Source of the DNA: a virus
Strand: one strand, 5' to 3'
Virus record (IMG/VR): IMGVR_UViG_3300035698_002636
Coordinates: 1 to 22,868 of that record
DNA length: 22,868 bases
This document shows, in pieces, positions 7,166-13,643 of the stretch. A model generated the notes under the pieces. It saw nothing but the letters and a program-made list of their open reading frames with translations. It made no database searches and had not been told where the DNA came from. A program made the translations under genes and the position numbers. Each line of letters opens with the position of its first letter. Within the stretch, counting starts at the first letter, position 1.

Positions 7166-7281
7166 GTGAAGTAAATAATAAGATTACAGTTAAAGCTTTT
7201 AAGAAAAAGAAACATATTGGTTTTAGAGAAGAAATGGATGAGATTAGAGTTAAAATAAAGAATTTGGAGTTAATAAAATGA
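7162..7281 (+). CDS. small basic protein, 39 aa
   Basis: Starts in an ATGA overlap after GAGGG and ends in another ATGA overlap, the hallmark of a real gene in a coupled operon. The product has a basic patch (KAFKKKKHIGF, residues 11-21) and a charged C-terminal helix (EEMDEIRVKIKNLELIK). No family recognised. Confidence 0.6.
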   Translation: MSEVNNKITVKAFKKKKHIGFREEMDEIRVKIKNLELIK

Positions 7282-7550
7282 TTTTCGTTATTGGTTGGAA
7301 TGTGTTTCAACAGCGTTATCTAATTAAGAATACTGTTTTTGTTAAAGAAGAAAGTGATAGGTGGGAGTGTTATACTTATGATGAACACGATAAAATAAAA
7401 TGTGTGATTGCTAAGACTGGTGGAGAGAATGATATTATGTTTGTTACAAGATTTTTTAGTAATAGACCAAATGTTATTATAGTTGAGGATATTGAAATGC
7501 ATAAGGGATTGGTTGAAACTATTGAGGAGTATAGTGAGCAAGAAGAGTAA
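7278..7550 (+). CDS. unknown small protein, 90 aa
   Basis: Begins in an ATGA overlap with the 39-aa gene. The product appears to be a small mixed alpha/beta domain with alternating hydrophobic strands (MIFVIGWNVF, WECYTYD, NVIIVEDIEM) and an acidic C-terminus (EEYSEQEE). No motif recognised. It is the last gene before a 126-base gap that carries promoter copy 2. Confidence 0.65.
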   Translation: MIFVIGWNVFQQRYLIKNTVFVKEESDRWECYTYDEHDKIKCVIAKTGGENDIMFVTRFFSNRPNVIIVEDIEMHKGLVETIEEYSEQEE

Positions 7551-7627
7551 CTGCGTTAGATAGTAGTGGAACTAATAGTAATATAGTTTCATTCAAAGCA
7601 AGTTGGTATGAACATACAGATAAAGAT

Positions 7628-7653
7628 TAAAGGGTTTTATAAAGTTTAAAACA
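7628..7653 (+). promoter_or_regulatory. promoter-like element, copy 2 (archaeal TATA type)
   Basis: TAAAGGGTTTTATAAA is identical to 4721-4736, and the next ten bases match at all but two positions, ending in TTAAAACA. A start about 26 bases after the TATA centre falls near 7665, only about 12 bases before the protease ATG at 7677, so the GAGGT at 7659-7663 would lie at or just outside the 5' end and the mRNA may be nearly leaderless. It would drive the protease, scaffold and capsid genes. Confidence 0.6.
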
Positions 7654-7676
7654 CAGAAGAGGTATATATAGTTAAA

Positions 7677-8663
7677 ATGATAAACGAAACTAAATGGAAC
7701 GAAGCTAAGGAATTAGCATTAAAGTCCGATAAAGTGAGAGATTATTCTTATATCAAAAAAGTATATAATAAATTAGTTAAGAAGAGTGAGTACACTTTTA
7801 GAACAGAACAGTTCGCTTTTGAAATGAAAGGTGGAAAACATTATGTTACTGGTTATATTTCTAATACTGAGAGAGATATCGTAGATGATATTGTAACGGA
7901 GAAAGCTCTAAAGAGTATGCTTAAACAAATTAATGAGAGTACTATTACTCTTGATTATGAACACGAAGCATTTAGAGATGACCCAACAATTCTCCCAGCT
8001 GGAAAAATAGTAGAAGCTAAGATTGATGACCGAGGGTTATGGGTTAAAGCAGAGATCAACAAAAACTCTCCTAAGTTTAAGAGCTTATGGGGAAGTATTA
8101 AAGACGGTTTCTTGAAAGCGTTTAGTATTGCTTTCAAACCAATTAAAGTAGTTGAAAAAACTTTAGTGGATGGAACTGTTAGATTAATAGAAGAATTGCA
8201 ATTACTTAATGTTGCTATAACTGCTACTCCTGTAAATCAGAGTGCTGTTATCAGTAATTATAGTATGAAAAGTGTTATGCTAAAAGCAATTAACGAGGTA
8301 AATGAAATGGTAGATGAAAATGTAGAAAAACCAGCTGAAGTTAAAGAAGAAGCTAAAGTTGAAGAAGTTGCTGAAGCTCCTAAAGAAGAAGTTAAAGAAG
8401 AAGCTAAGGTAGAAGAAAAAGGCGAGTTCCCACCAAAGAAAAAAGATGGTGAAGAAGACGAAGAAGAAGAAGATAAAGATAAAAAGAAAAAGGTTGAAGA
8501 AAAGTCTGTAATTGCAGAACTTAAATCTTTAAGAAAAGAAATTGAATCTCAGAACAAAGAGATTAAAGACCTTAAAGAAAAAGGAATTTTCAAAAGTAAA
8601 ATTTCAGAACAACCAATAGTAGAGAAAAGCGTAGATGTTAAAGATATGCTTTCAATGATTTAG
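7677..8663 (+). CDS. prohead protease with C-terminal scaffold region
   Basis: A 328-aa protein in two parts. Residues about 40-205 match the HK97-type prohead protease (U35/S78-like): GYISNTERDIVDD, then LDYEHEAF with probable catalytic His96, LPAGKI, GLWVKAEIN, the KDGFLKAFSIAF segment with probable nucleophile Ser150, and NVAITATPVNQSAVI. These enzymes trim scaffold and capsid N-termini during maturation. Residues 211-328 are highly charged (Glu, Lys, Asp) with a coiled coil near 283-312 (IAELKSLRKEIESQ), as expected for a scaffold. An in-frame ATG at residue 211 has its own ribosome binding site. Promoter copy 2 lies directly upstream and the capsid gene follows after 12 bases. Confidence 0.88.
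   Translation: MINETKWNEAKELALKSDKVRDYSYIKKVYNKLVKKSEYTFRTEQFAFEMKGGKHYVTGYISNTERDIVDDIVTEKALKSMLKQINESTITLDYEHEAFRDDPTILPAGKIVEAKIDDRGLWVKAEINKNSPKFKSLWGSIKDGFLKAFSIAFKPIKVVEKTLVDGTVRLIEELQLLNVAITATPVNQSAVISNYSMKSVMLKAINEVNEMVDENVEKPAEVKEEAKVEEVAEAPKEEVKEEAKVEEKGEFPPKKKDGEEDEEEEDKDKKKKVEEKSVIAELKSLRKEIESQNKEIKDLKEKGIFKSKISEQPIVEKSVDVKDMLSMI
8307..8663 (+). CDS. probable nested scaffold protein (internal in-frame start)
   Basis: Met211 of the protease gene is an ATG at 8307, 7 bases after GAGGT (8295-8299). The wider sequence AATTAACGAGGTAA is identical to the ribosome binding region before the gene at 10394. Translation from here gives a 118-aa acidic, Lys/Glu-rich protein with a C-terminal coiled coil and none of the protease domain. 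This is the same design as the nested C/Nu3 genes of phage lambda, where the shorter product is the main scaffold. The start is seen in sequence; the use of it is inferred. Confidence 0.6.
   Translation: MVDENVEKPAEVKEEAKVEEVAEAPKEEVKEEAKVEEKGEFPPKKKDGEEDEEEEDKDKKKKVEEKSVIAELKSLRKEIESQNKEIKDLKEKGIFKSKISEQPIVEKSVDVKDMLSMI
8337..8417 (+). repeat. 30-nt direct repeat in scaffold region
   Basis: Positions 8337-8366 and 8388-8417 carry the same 30-nt unit with two mismatches, encoding EVKEEAKVEE twice. It lies in the disordered, charged start of the scaffold region and probably reflects local duplication with little structural constraint. Confidence 0.7.
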
Positions 8664-8675
8664 AGGTAAAATAAA

Positions 8676-9773
8676 ATGGTAGATGTAAATGTAGGAAATG
8701 CTTATGCTGTTAGTTTTGGTAACTTACCAAGTGGTACGTGTTATCAAAAGGCAGATTTAAAAAGTTTGAAAGTAGATATGGAAATAGATATGAGAGGAGC
8801 ATTAAATGAGAAGGCTAAAGTTGGAATGAAGGCATTAACTTCAACAACTGGTGGAGCTGGAACTACTGGATATGCTCTTGTACCTATTTATGTAGACCCA
8901 AGAATCATAGATACAACAAGAAAATATACCCCATTAGTAGAGTTAATTCCAAGAGTAACAAATATGGGAACTACTGCTGATTATAACAATATTACTGCAA
9001 AAGGTGGAGCTATCACAGCAAACGAAGATGCAGCATTGGCTGAAACAAATACAACTTATGACAGATACTCAACAAGTATAAAATATATATATGCTGTTGG
9101 AAGAGTAACTGGACAAGCTGTTGCAGCAATTCCTTCATATATTTTAGAAGGTATGGCTTCAAGTGGTTCAACTGGTGGTTTCGGAAATCAAGGAGCAACT
9201 AATGCTAAGCAACAAGAAGTTCTTGTGAAGACTAGAGAAATCCGAGAAAAAGAAGAATCATTAATTGTTAATGGTGACGCTTCATCTGACGCTACACAAT
9301 TTAGTGGAATAGTTAAGTTAATGACTACAACTAATACTGTTGCTAAAGGTACAACTGCTTTAGGACTTGCTGATATTAATTTAGCTATCCAATACGCATT
9401 TGATGATGGTGGAAGACCTAACCTTGCTGTTTGTTCTTCAGGAGTTTATAATGACTTACTAGGATTACTAACTGCAAAGATTGGTTATATGCAACCTACT
9501 CAACAAGTATTCTGGGGATTCTCCACAATAGTTTTAAACACTATGGTTGGACAAATACCAGTAATACCAAGTATGTATTTATCAAATACTAGTGGATCTA
9601 AAGCTATGTATTTCTTAGATATGTCTGTTGTTGAAATGAGAGTTCTTCAAGACTTAACATTTGAAGACCTTGCAAAAACTAACGATAGTGAGAAGTTTAT
9701 GTTGAAAATCTATGAAGCTTTAATCATAAGAAATACAGCATTCTGTTCTTCAATAACAGCAATTAGTGCATAA
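8676..9773 (+). CDS. major capsid protein (HK97 fold)
   Basis: A 365-aa protein located directly after the protease/scaffold gene and preceded by GAGGTAAAATAAA, an excellent ribosome binding site. HK97-type signs are a short N-terminal region, ALVPIYVDPRIIDTTRKYTPLVELI about residues 68-92, the long glycine- and threonine-rich segment after it (NMGTTADYNNITAKGGA), a helix with REIREKEESLIVNGDAS about 188-204, and the C-terminal FMLKIYEALIIRNTAFCSSI. Codons here use A and C in third position more often than the tail genes, as might be expected of the most abundant protein. It is followed by an oligo-T terminator. Confidence 0.88.
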   Translation: MVDVNVGNAYAVSFGNLPSGTCYQKADLKSLKVDMEIDMRGALNEKAKVGMKALTSTTGGAGTTGYALVPIYVDPRIIDTTRKYTPLVELIPRVTNMGTTADYNNITAKGGAITANEDAALAETNTTYDRYSTSIKYIYAVGRVTGQAVAAIPSYILEGMASSGSTGGFGNQGATNAKQQEVLVKTREIREKEESLIVNGDASSDATQFSGIVKLMTTTNTVAKGTTALGLADINLAIQYAFDDGGRPNLAVCSSGVYNDLLGLLTAKIGYMQPTQQVFWGFSTIVLNTMVGQIPVIPSMYLSNTSGSKAMYFLDMSVVEMRVLQDLTFEDLAKTNDSEKFMLKIYEALIIRNTAFCSSITAISA

Positions 9774-9784
9774 GAGATATGTAC

Positions 9785-9793
9785 TTTTTTTTT
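9785..9793 (+). terminator. oligo-T terminator after the capsid gene
   Basis: Nine consecutive T on the coding strand, 12 bases after the capsid stop, with no hairpin in front of it. Oligo-T without a stem is the usual archaeal terminator. A 6-bp hairpin (CTTTCT 9794-9799 with AGAAAG 9805-9810) lies just after the run, which is the wrong order for a bacterial intrinsic terminator. Confidence 0.55.
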
Positions 9794-9828
9794 CTTTCTT
9801 TTATAGAAAGGGAATGAGGTAAAAAAAT

Positions 9829-10092
9829 ATGACAAATACAAATGTAGAAGCCGTTGAAGTACTCCCTCAAGCTGGAACTGATTTAGCTGGTTATAGATTA
9901 GGTTATGTAGATAGTGGAGCGAAAGCTGCACAAAACGATACTTGGACTATACTAGGAGCTGATACTGTTTTATTAGCTTGGCCAACTCTTGACGCAACTG
10001 GAGCTTCAGAATTATACACCGTAGCAACGAATGTTATCACTCTAAAAGGTGCGACAGGAACTGCTTGTAGTGCATTAATTTTGTATAAATGA
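9829..10092 (+). CDS. probable decoration protein, pair A copy 1
   Basis: An 87-aa, beta-rich protein preceded by GAGGTAAAAAAAT. Its last 75 residues are about 60% identical (45 of 75 by hand count) to the next gene, sharing AWPT, DATGASE, NVITL and the C-terminal TACSALILYK. No catalytic or membrane features. Small beta proteins just after the major capsid gene are typically capsid decoration or stabilising proteins, so that is the likely role; it is inferred from position. It lies between two oligo-T runs, in a cluster that may be transcribed separately. Confidence 0.75.
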   Translation: MTNTNVEAVEVLPQAGTDLAGYRLGYVDSGAKAAQNDTWTILGADTVLLAWPTLDATGASELYTVATNVITLKGATGTACSALILYK

Positions 10093-10102
10093 GGTGTAAT
10101 AA

Positions 10103-10372
10103 ATGGTAGTAGTAAATGTAGATGTGAACTGTGTCCAAATATTTCCTCAAGGTGGAGCTAATAATAAAGGTTTCAAATTAGGTTACATTGATAGTGGTGA
10201 TAAAGGAAAAGCTGATGATACTTGGACTGTAAAAAATGCAGTTGAAGTTATAATGGCTTGGCCAACTGTTGATGCAACTGGAGCTAGTGAAGTATACACA
10301 ATATCAGGAAATGTAATTACGTTAGCAAGTGTTGCGACAACTGCTTGTAGTGCATTAATATTATATAAATAA
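10103..10372 (+). CDS. probable decoration protein, pair A copy 2
   Basis: An 89-aa tandem paralogue of the previous gene, 10 bases downstream, with its own GAGGTG ribosome binding site. The N-terminal dozen residues differ most between the copies, while the C-terminal half is nearly fixed. Two diverged copies suggest that both are kept and may form different capsid positions or a hetero-oligomer. Confidence 0.75.
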   Translation: MVVVNVDVNCVQIFPQGGANNKGFKLGYIDSGDKGKADDTWTVKNAVEVIMAWPTVDATGASEVYTISGNVITLASVATTACSALILYK

Positions 10373-10393
10373 AATTAACGAGGTAACAAAAAA

Positions 10394-10711
10394 ATGACAG
10401 CAACATCAATATTAAAACAATGGGAAGTAGCTCCTAATGCAGGTTTAAAATCTGTTTTATTCACTACTCCGAATACTGCTGACGCAGGAAATACTTTAGA
10501 AATAACTTTAACAGATTATGGAATTGCAGCAACAGGATTACTAGTAGTAGAATCTTGGGTTCATACTACTGACGGAAGCGTTATTACAACTGAATTAAAT
10601 ACTTGTGCTGTAAGTTCAGGTGTTCTAACAGTTACAGTAGTTGCTGGAACTGATAATGATATGAGAGTTATCCAAGTAATTGGAAGAGCTGACGCTGGAG
10701 TGTTTGCATAA
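10394..10711 (+). CDS. probable decoration protein, pair B copy 1
   Basis: A 105-aa protein preceded by AATTAACGAGGTAA. It begins MTATSILKQWE and reads as beta strands with many Thr, Val and Ala. It is about 57% identical (60 of 105 by hand count) to the next gene with no gaps. SWVHTTDGSVITT is fully shared. It is not clearly related to pair A by sequence, although all four are small beta proteins in one cluster. A virion decoration or head-fibre base role is inferred from position. Confidence 0.75.
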   Translation: MTATSILKQWEVAPNAGLKSVLFTTPNTADAGNTLEITLTDYGIAATGLLVVESWVHTTDGSVITTELNTCAVSSGVLTVTVVAGTDNDMRVIQVIGRADAGVFA

Positions 10712-10712
10712 A

Positions 10713-11030
10713 ATGACAGCAACTAGTATTTTACAGTCTTGGGAACAAGTACCTAATAATGGATTAAAAACTATTATTTTTCAGACTCCAAATACTACTG
10801 ACGAGAACGATACTTTTACAGTTGATTTAACTGCTAACGGAATTAGTGCTACTGGACTTCTTACTATTAGAAGTTGGGTTCACACTACTGACGGAAGCGT
10901 TATTACAACTGATATTGCGACTTGTTCAGTAACAAATGGAACTGCAACTATAACTGTTCAGTCTGCTAATGCTAATTCAACTAGAGTTGTTGAATTAACT
11001 GGTAGAGCAACACTTGGAGTGTTTGCATAA
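10713..11030 (+). CDS. probable decoration protein, pair B copy 2
   Basis: A 105-aa tandem paralogue of the previous gene. The frame is open upstream to 10680, but the true start is ATG 10713, one base after the preceding stop, because from here the protein aligns residue for residue with copy 1 (MTATSIL in both). There is no separate ribosome binding site, so translation is probably coupled. An oligo-T terminator follows the stop. Confidence 0.78.
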   Translation: MTATSILQSWEQVPNNGLKTIIFQTPNTTDENDTFTVDLTANGISATGLLTIRSWVHTTDGSVITTDIATCSVTNGTATITVQSANANSTRVVELTGRATLGVFA

Positions 11031-11033
11031 ATC

Positions 11034-11050
11034 TTTTTTTTATTTTTTTT
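11034..11050 (+). terminator. double oligo-T terminator after the decoration genes
   Basis: Eight T, one A, eight T, starting 3 bases after the stop at 11030 and without any hairpin. This is the second oligo-T run of this kind in the window and matches archaeal-type termination. Confidence 0.6.
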
Positions 11051-11083
11051 ATTATTATAATTAATGAGTGAGGTAAAAATAAA

Positions 11084-11341
11084 ATGGCTATGACAACAAA
11101 TACGGAAAGTGAAATAATTACTTCTCAACCACATGGTAAAGATGATCCTATTGGTGAGATTAGAGCAGATGCTGAAGGGAAATTATATGTTTACATTCCT
11201 GAAGTAAAAGAAGTTAAAGAAAAGAAATCTAAGAAAGTTAAAGATGAAATTAATATGGATTTAAATGGTGATGGAGTTGTTGATATAAAGGATGTTTCTA
11301 TTGCTGCGAAAGTTATGAGAAGAGTGAGGAATAAAAAATGA
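11084..11341 (+). CDS. small virion protein with dockerin-like calcium loop
   Basis: An 85-aa protein with a strong GAGGT ribosome binding site. Residues about 22-39 (IGEIRADAEGKLYVYIPE) form a beta segment; residues 41-55 are Lys/Glu-rich; residues 59-70 are a complete EF-hand-type loop (DLNGDGVVDIKD) with ligands at positions 1, 3, 5, 9 and 12, followed by a helix (VSIAAKVM). This is the type I dockerin half-repeat pattern, in which loop plus helix binds calcium. Only one repeat is present, whereas true dockerins have two. It overlaps the next gene by ATGA. A calcium-stabilised structural or attachment role is plausible but not shown. Confidence 0.7.
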   Translation: MAMTTNTESEIITSQPHGKDDPIGEIRADAEGKLYVYIPEVKEVKEKKSKKVKDEINMDLNGDGVVDIKDVSIAAKVMRRVRNKK

Positions 11342-11673
11342 GTGTAGAAACTAGAACAGTATTGTTAACTAGTGATGGTAGTGGTGATGCGAGTGGAAGT
11401 ATTAATTGTAATGGTATCTTGAGAGGTATTGCACTTAATAGTGTTGTAACTCCTACTGACCAATGGGATGTAGCTGTTACTGATGGAAATGGTACTGCTT
11501 TATTTACTGATACTGGTGTTGGTAGTGCTGCGAATGAATTTGCTATTCCAAGCGTTGCTGGAACTGTTGGAGCTAATGGATTATTATATCCTGTTGCTGG
11601 AAGTTTAAGCGTTGTTGGTGCTAATATGGGTAATGCAAAATCAGCTAATGTAATATTTTATGTAGAGGTATAA
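11338..11673 (+). CDS. probable small structural protein, 111 aa
   Basis: Starts in an ATGA overlap after GTGAGGA. The product is beta-rich and Gly/Ala/Thr/Val-rich with almost no charge, containing TSDGSGDASGSI near the start and WDVAVTDGNGTALF in the middle. This composition fits a capsid decoration or head-fibre protein. No catalytic motifs. It lies 3 bases before the connector gene. Confidence 0.7.
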   Translation: MSVETRTVLLTSDGSGDASGSINCNGILRGIALNSVVTPTDQWDVAVTDGNGTALFTDTGVGSAANEFAIPSVAGTVGANGLLYPVAGSLSVVGANMGNAKSANVIFYVEV

Positions 11674-11676
11674 AGA

Positions 11677-12519
11677 ATGCCATATTGTACTTATGACGAA
11701 GTTAAGGCAGCGATTAATTTCCCTGATACAGGAGCTCCTGTTAGTGATGCAGACATTACTGAGTTTATAACTTATAGTGAAGCAGAAATTGAAGCTGTGT
11801 ATAATACTAAGTTTGGAGTAGTTGAACAGAGTGGAACTGCTGATGGTGATTATAGTACAACAACTTTAAGTCTTACTACTCTTGATATGACTACTGATGC
11901 CTATGTGGGTTATGTGTTATGGATTACTGCTGGAACTAATAGTGGTGAGTATAGACAAATAAGTGCGAATGATGCTACAAAGATTACAGTTGATACTGCT
12001 TTTAGTGGTGCAACTGATGTTACAAGTGAATTTAAGATATTAAAACTGGGGTATAACAATGAAACTATTGATGGTGATGGAACGGATACACTATTTACTA
12101 CTGGGTTTCCTTTAATTGAATTAAATGAATTAACTATAAACTCAGTAAGTGTAACTCCTAGTTATGTTTATCAATATAAGTCTGCTGGAAAACTTTTATT
12201 AGGTACGGCTAATTGTGAAGCTACATATTTTAATGATAGCCAACCTCAATTAGTTAATCTAAAATATGTTTATGGGGTTTATCCTCTTCCAACAATTATT
12301 AAAAGATTATGTATATTATTGACTGGGATTAGAACTTTAAATGCAAAGGTTGGTGGATCTTATACTGATTTTGCTACTATTAGTTTGCCTGGTGGTGTGA
12401 GTGGAAGTAAGGGACAACCTTATGTTAATCTTAAAGCTGGAGCTGATGCACTTGGAAAAGAAGCAAAGAATATCGCCGAACAAGTTTACAGACCTTTTAC
12501 TTTATTTGAACAAGCCTGA
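11677..12519 (+). CDS. head-tail connector protein with two inserted beta modules
   Basis: A 280-aa protein with GAGGT upstream. Residues 1-48 look like the helical start of a gp6/gp15-type connector (YDEVKAAINFPDTGAPVSDA, then ITEFITYSEAEIEAVYNTKF), and residues about 200-280 resume helical connector-like sequence (PTIIKRLCILLTGIRTLNA). Between them are two beta modules: about 49-125 (TDAYVGYVLWITAGTNSGEY, then ANDATKITVDTAF) and about 126-200 (starting ETIDGDGTDTLFTTGFPL and ending NLKYVYG). Plain connectors are about 100-120 aa, so the extra length is these modules. The role is to join the portal to the tail stopper. Assignment moderate, based on motifs and gene order. Confidence 0.7.
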   Translation: MPYCTYDEVKAAINFPDTGAPVSDADITEFITYSEAEIEAVYNTKFGVVEQSGTADGDYSTTTLSLTTLDMTTDAYVGYVLWITAGTNSGEYRQISANDATKITVDTAFSGATDVTSEFKILKLGYNNETIDGDGTDTLFTTGFPLIELNELTINSVSVTPSYVYQYKSAGKLLLGTANCEATYFNDSQPQLVNLKYVYGVYPLPTIIKRLCILLTGIRTLNAKVGGSYTDFATISLPGGVSGSKGQPYVNLKAGADALGKEAKNIAEQVYRPFTLFEQA

Positions 12520-12559
12520 ATTTGTTGAAGAATATGGGTTTGGAACTAAGAGGTTACGA

Positions 12560-12589
12560 ATGGGAAGATTTGAAATAGGTATTTATTAA
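12560..12589 (+). CDS. 9-codon mini-gene before the neck gene
   Basis: GAGGT at 12550-12554 is the best ribosome binding site in this gap and is spaced 5 bases before ATG 12560, which opens MGRFEIGIY and stops at TAA 12587-12589. The next gene starts at the following base, 12590. It may be a leader that delivers ribosomes to the next gene by stop-start coupling. The next gene's own ATG has only a weak AGGT. Confidence 0.35.
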   Translation: MGRFEIGIY

Positions 12590-13204
12590 ATGGTAGTTAC
12601 AAATGTTTTAACGGAAGCTGATTTTAATACTATTCTTAATGATTGGGGTAGACAAGTAGCTTTAGTTCCGATTACTAGAGCTATTAGTAATATATCAGGT
12701 CAAGAATCTCTTACTGCTGGAACTCCAGTAATTATTGAAGCTTACTTTATGCGTTCATCTCAAACTTGGGATTTTCAAGGTGATGGTTTTGTTGAGAAGG
12801 GAGCTGCTGTTTGTCTTGCTAAAGATGATGATGCTGTTGAGAAGGATGATTTAATTTATGCTGATGGAACTTATGTAAGTATTACTGCTATTGAGGGTGA
12901 TGCTACGACTATTACGATTACTGCTGTTGCTCACGGTTTGAGTGCTGGTGATGAAATATGTATTCTTGGTACTACTAATTATCAAGGAGTATTTACTATA
13001 ACTTCAGCTCCTGATGTTGATACACTTACTATAACAGATGCAACACACGACTTAGATGCTGAAACAAGTGGGCAGATAATGAAGGGTTTTATAAAGTTTA
13101 GAATAAAAGAAAACTTTAGAGTACCAGGAATCTTTGATAATACTGGTGGTCAAACACAATTCATATACTCAGCTAATAATTGTTTCATTCAAGATGGAAG
13201 TTAA
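12590..13204 (+). CDS. neck/structural protein with E1-FCCH-like insert
   Basis: A 204-aa protein. Residues about 1-103 and 168-204 read as one beta-rich phage structural domain, interrupted by residues about 104-167: TTITITAVAHGLSAGDEI, then GTTNYQGVFTITSAPD, then DTLTITDATHD. That middle part matches the short beta module annotated in many phages as E1_FCCH-like (the AHGLSxGD and NYxGxFxI pattern). The order between connector and tail-completion genes suggests a head-closure or stopper role, but this is inferred. Bases 13082-13100 contain a copy of the promoter core. Confidence 0.65.
   Translation: MVVTNVLTEADFNTILNDWGRQVALVPITRAISNISGQESLTAGTPVIIEAYFMRSSQTWDFQGDGFVEKGAAVCLAKDDDAVEKDDLIYADGTYVSITAIEGDATTITITAVAHGLSAGDEICILGTTNYQGVFTITSAPDVDTLTITDATHDLDAETSGQIMKGFIKFRIKENFRVPGIFDNTGGQTQFIYSANNCFIQDGS
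13082..13100 (+). promoter_or_regulatory. possible internal promoter, core identical to copy 2
   Basis: AAGGGTTTTATAAAGTTTA is a 19-base exact match to the protease promoter element (7630-7648), here inside a coding gene. A start about 26 bases downstream of the TATA core would lie near 13117, about 77 bases before the tail-completion gene. The same bases encode KGFIKF, so chance through common codons cannot be excluded. Confidence 0.35.
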
Positions 13205-13598
13205 TCAAACTGATTTTGATACAAAGATACATAATGCCTTAGACATTATGGGTCACGAACTAACAGTATCAATGCAAAAAAAACTTACTAAAGCTCACGG
13301 TAAGGATACTGGAAAACTCAAAGCAAGTATCAAATATTCAATTAAGAATGATGAAATTGATATTCGTATGTTAGACTATGGTCGTACTGTTGAATACGGA
13401 CAACCAATAGGTGCTGATGTAGACCCTAAAGAATTAGAGGGTTGGTGTGAAAGAAAGTTAGGCGACAAAGGTCTTGCTAAGGCTGTTGCTGATAAGATTA
13501 AATTGAATGGAACTAGACCTTATCCGTTCATAAGAAATACTTTTAATCAAGAAGCAAAGAAAATAATTAAGAAAGCTTTACTTGAAGCTTTTAGTTAG
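13194..13598 (+). CDS. HK97 gp10-like tail-completion protein
   Basis: A 134-aa protein from ATG 13194, overlapping the previous stop by 11 bases; the frame extends upstream to 13134 but only as a shadow of the previous gene. Family signs are the helical N-terminus (HNALDIMGHELTVSMQKKL), the GKDTGKLKASIKYSI block (residues about 40-54) where the family has a G.L..SI pattern, DYGRTVEYGQPIGADVDP, and the C-terminal RPYPFIRNTFNQE, typical of gp10 proteins (RPFxxPA-like end). These proteins join the tail to the neck. The codons are uninterrupted and the context fits. Confidence 0.82.
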   Translation: MEVNQTDFDTKIHNALDIMGHELTVSMQKKLTKAHGKDTGKLKASIKYSIKNDEIDIRMLDYGRTVEYGQPIGADVDPKELEGWCERKLGDKGLAKAVADKIKLNGTRPYPFIRNTFNQEAKKIIKKALLEAFS

Positions 13599-13643
13599 GC
13601 AGAACTTAGGTTTGCTGAATAATCCACGAGGACTAAAAAAGAG

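Noticed and set aside
7538-7630. Protein-like open stretch (ends FKASWYEHTDKD) after the 90-aa gene
   Set aside because: No ATG, GTG or TTG start and no slippery site in the overlap. It may be a decayed gene end, but cannot be supported.
9794-9810. Hairpin CTTTCT/AGAAAG as a bacterial intrinsic terminator
   Set aside because: It follows the T run instead of preceding it and is followed by a ribosome binding site; the T run itself is the better terminator.
12401-12589. 62-codon frame overlapping the connector end
   Set aside because: 119 bases lie inside the connector gene in another frame and no ribosome binding site precedes its start; only the last 9 codons (from ATG 12560) have one.
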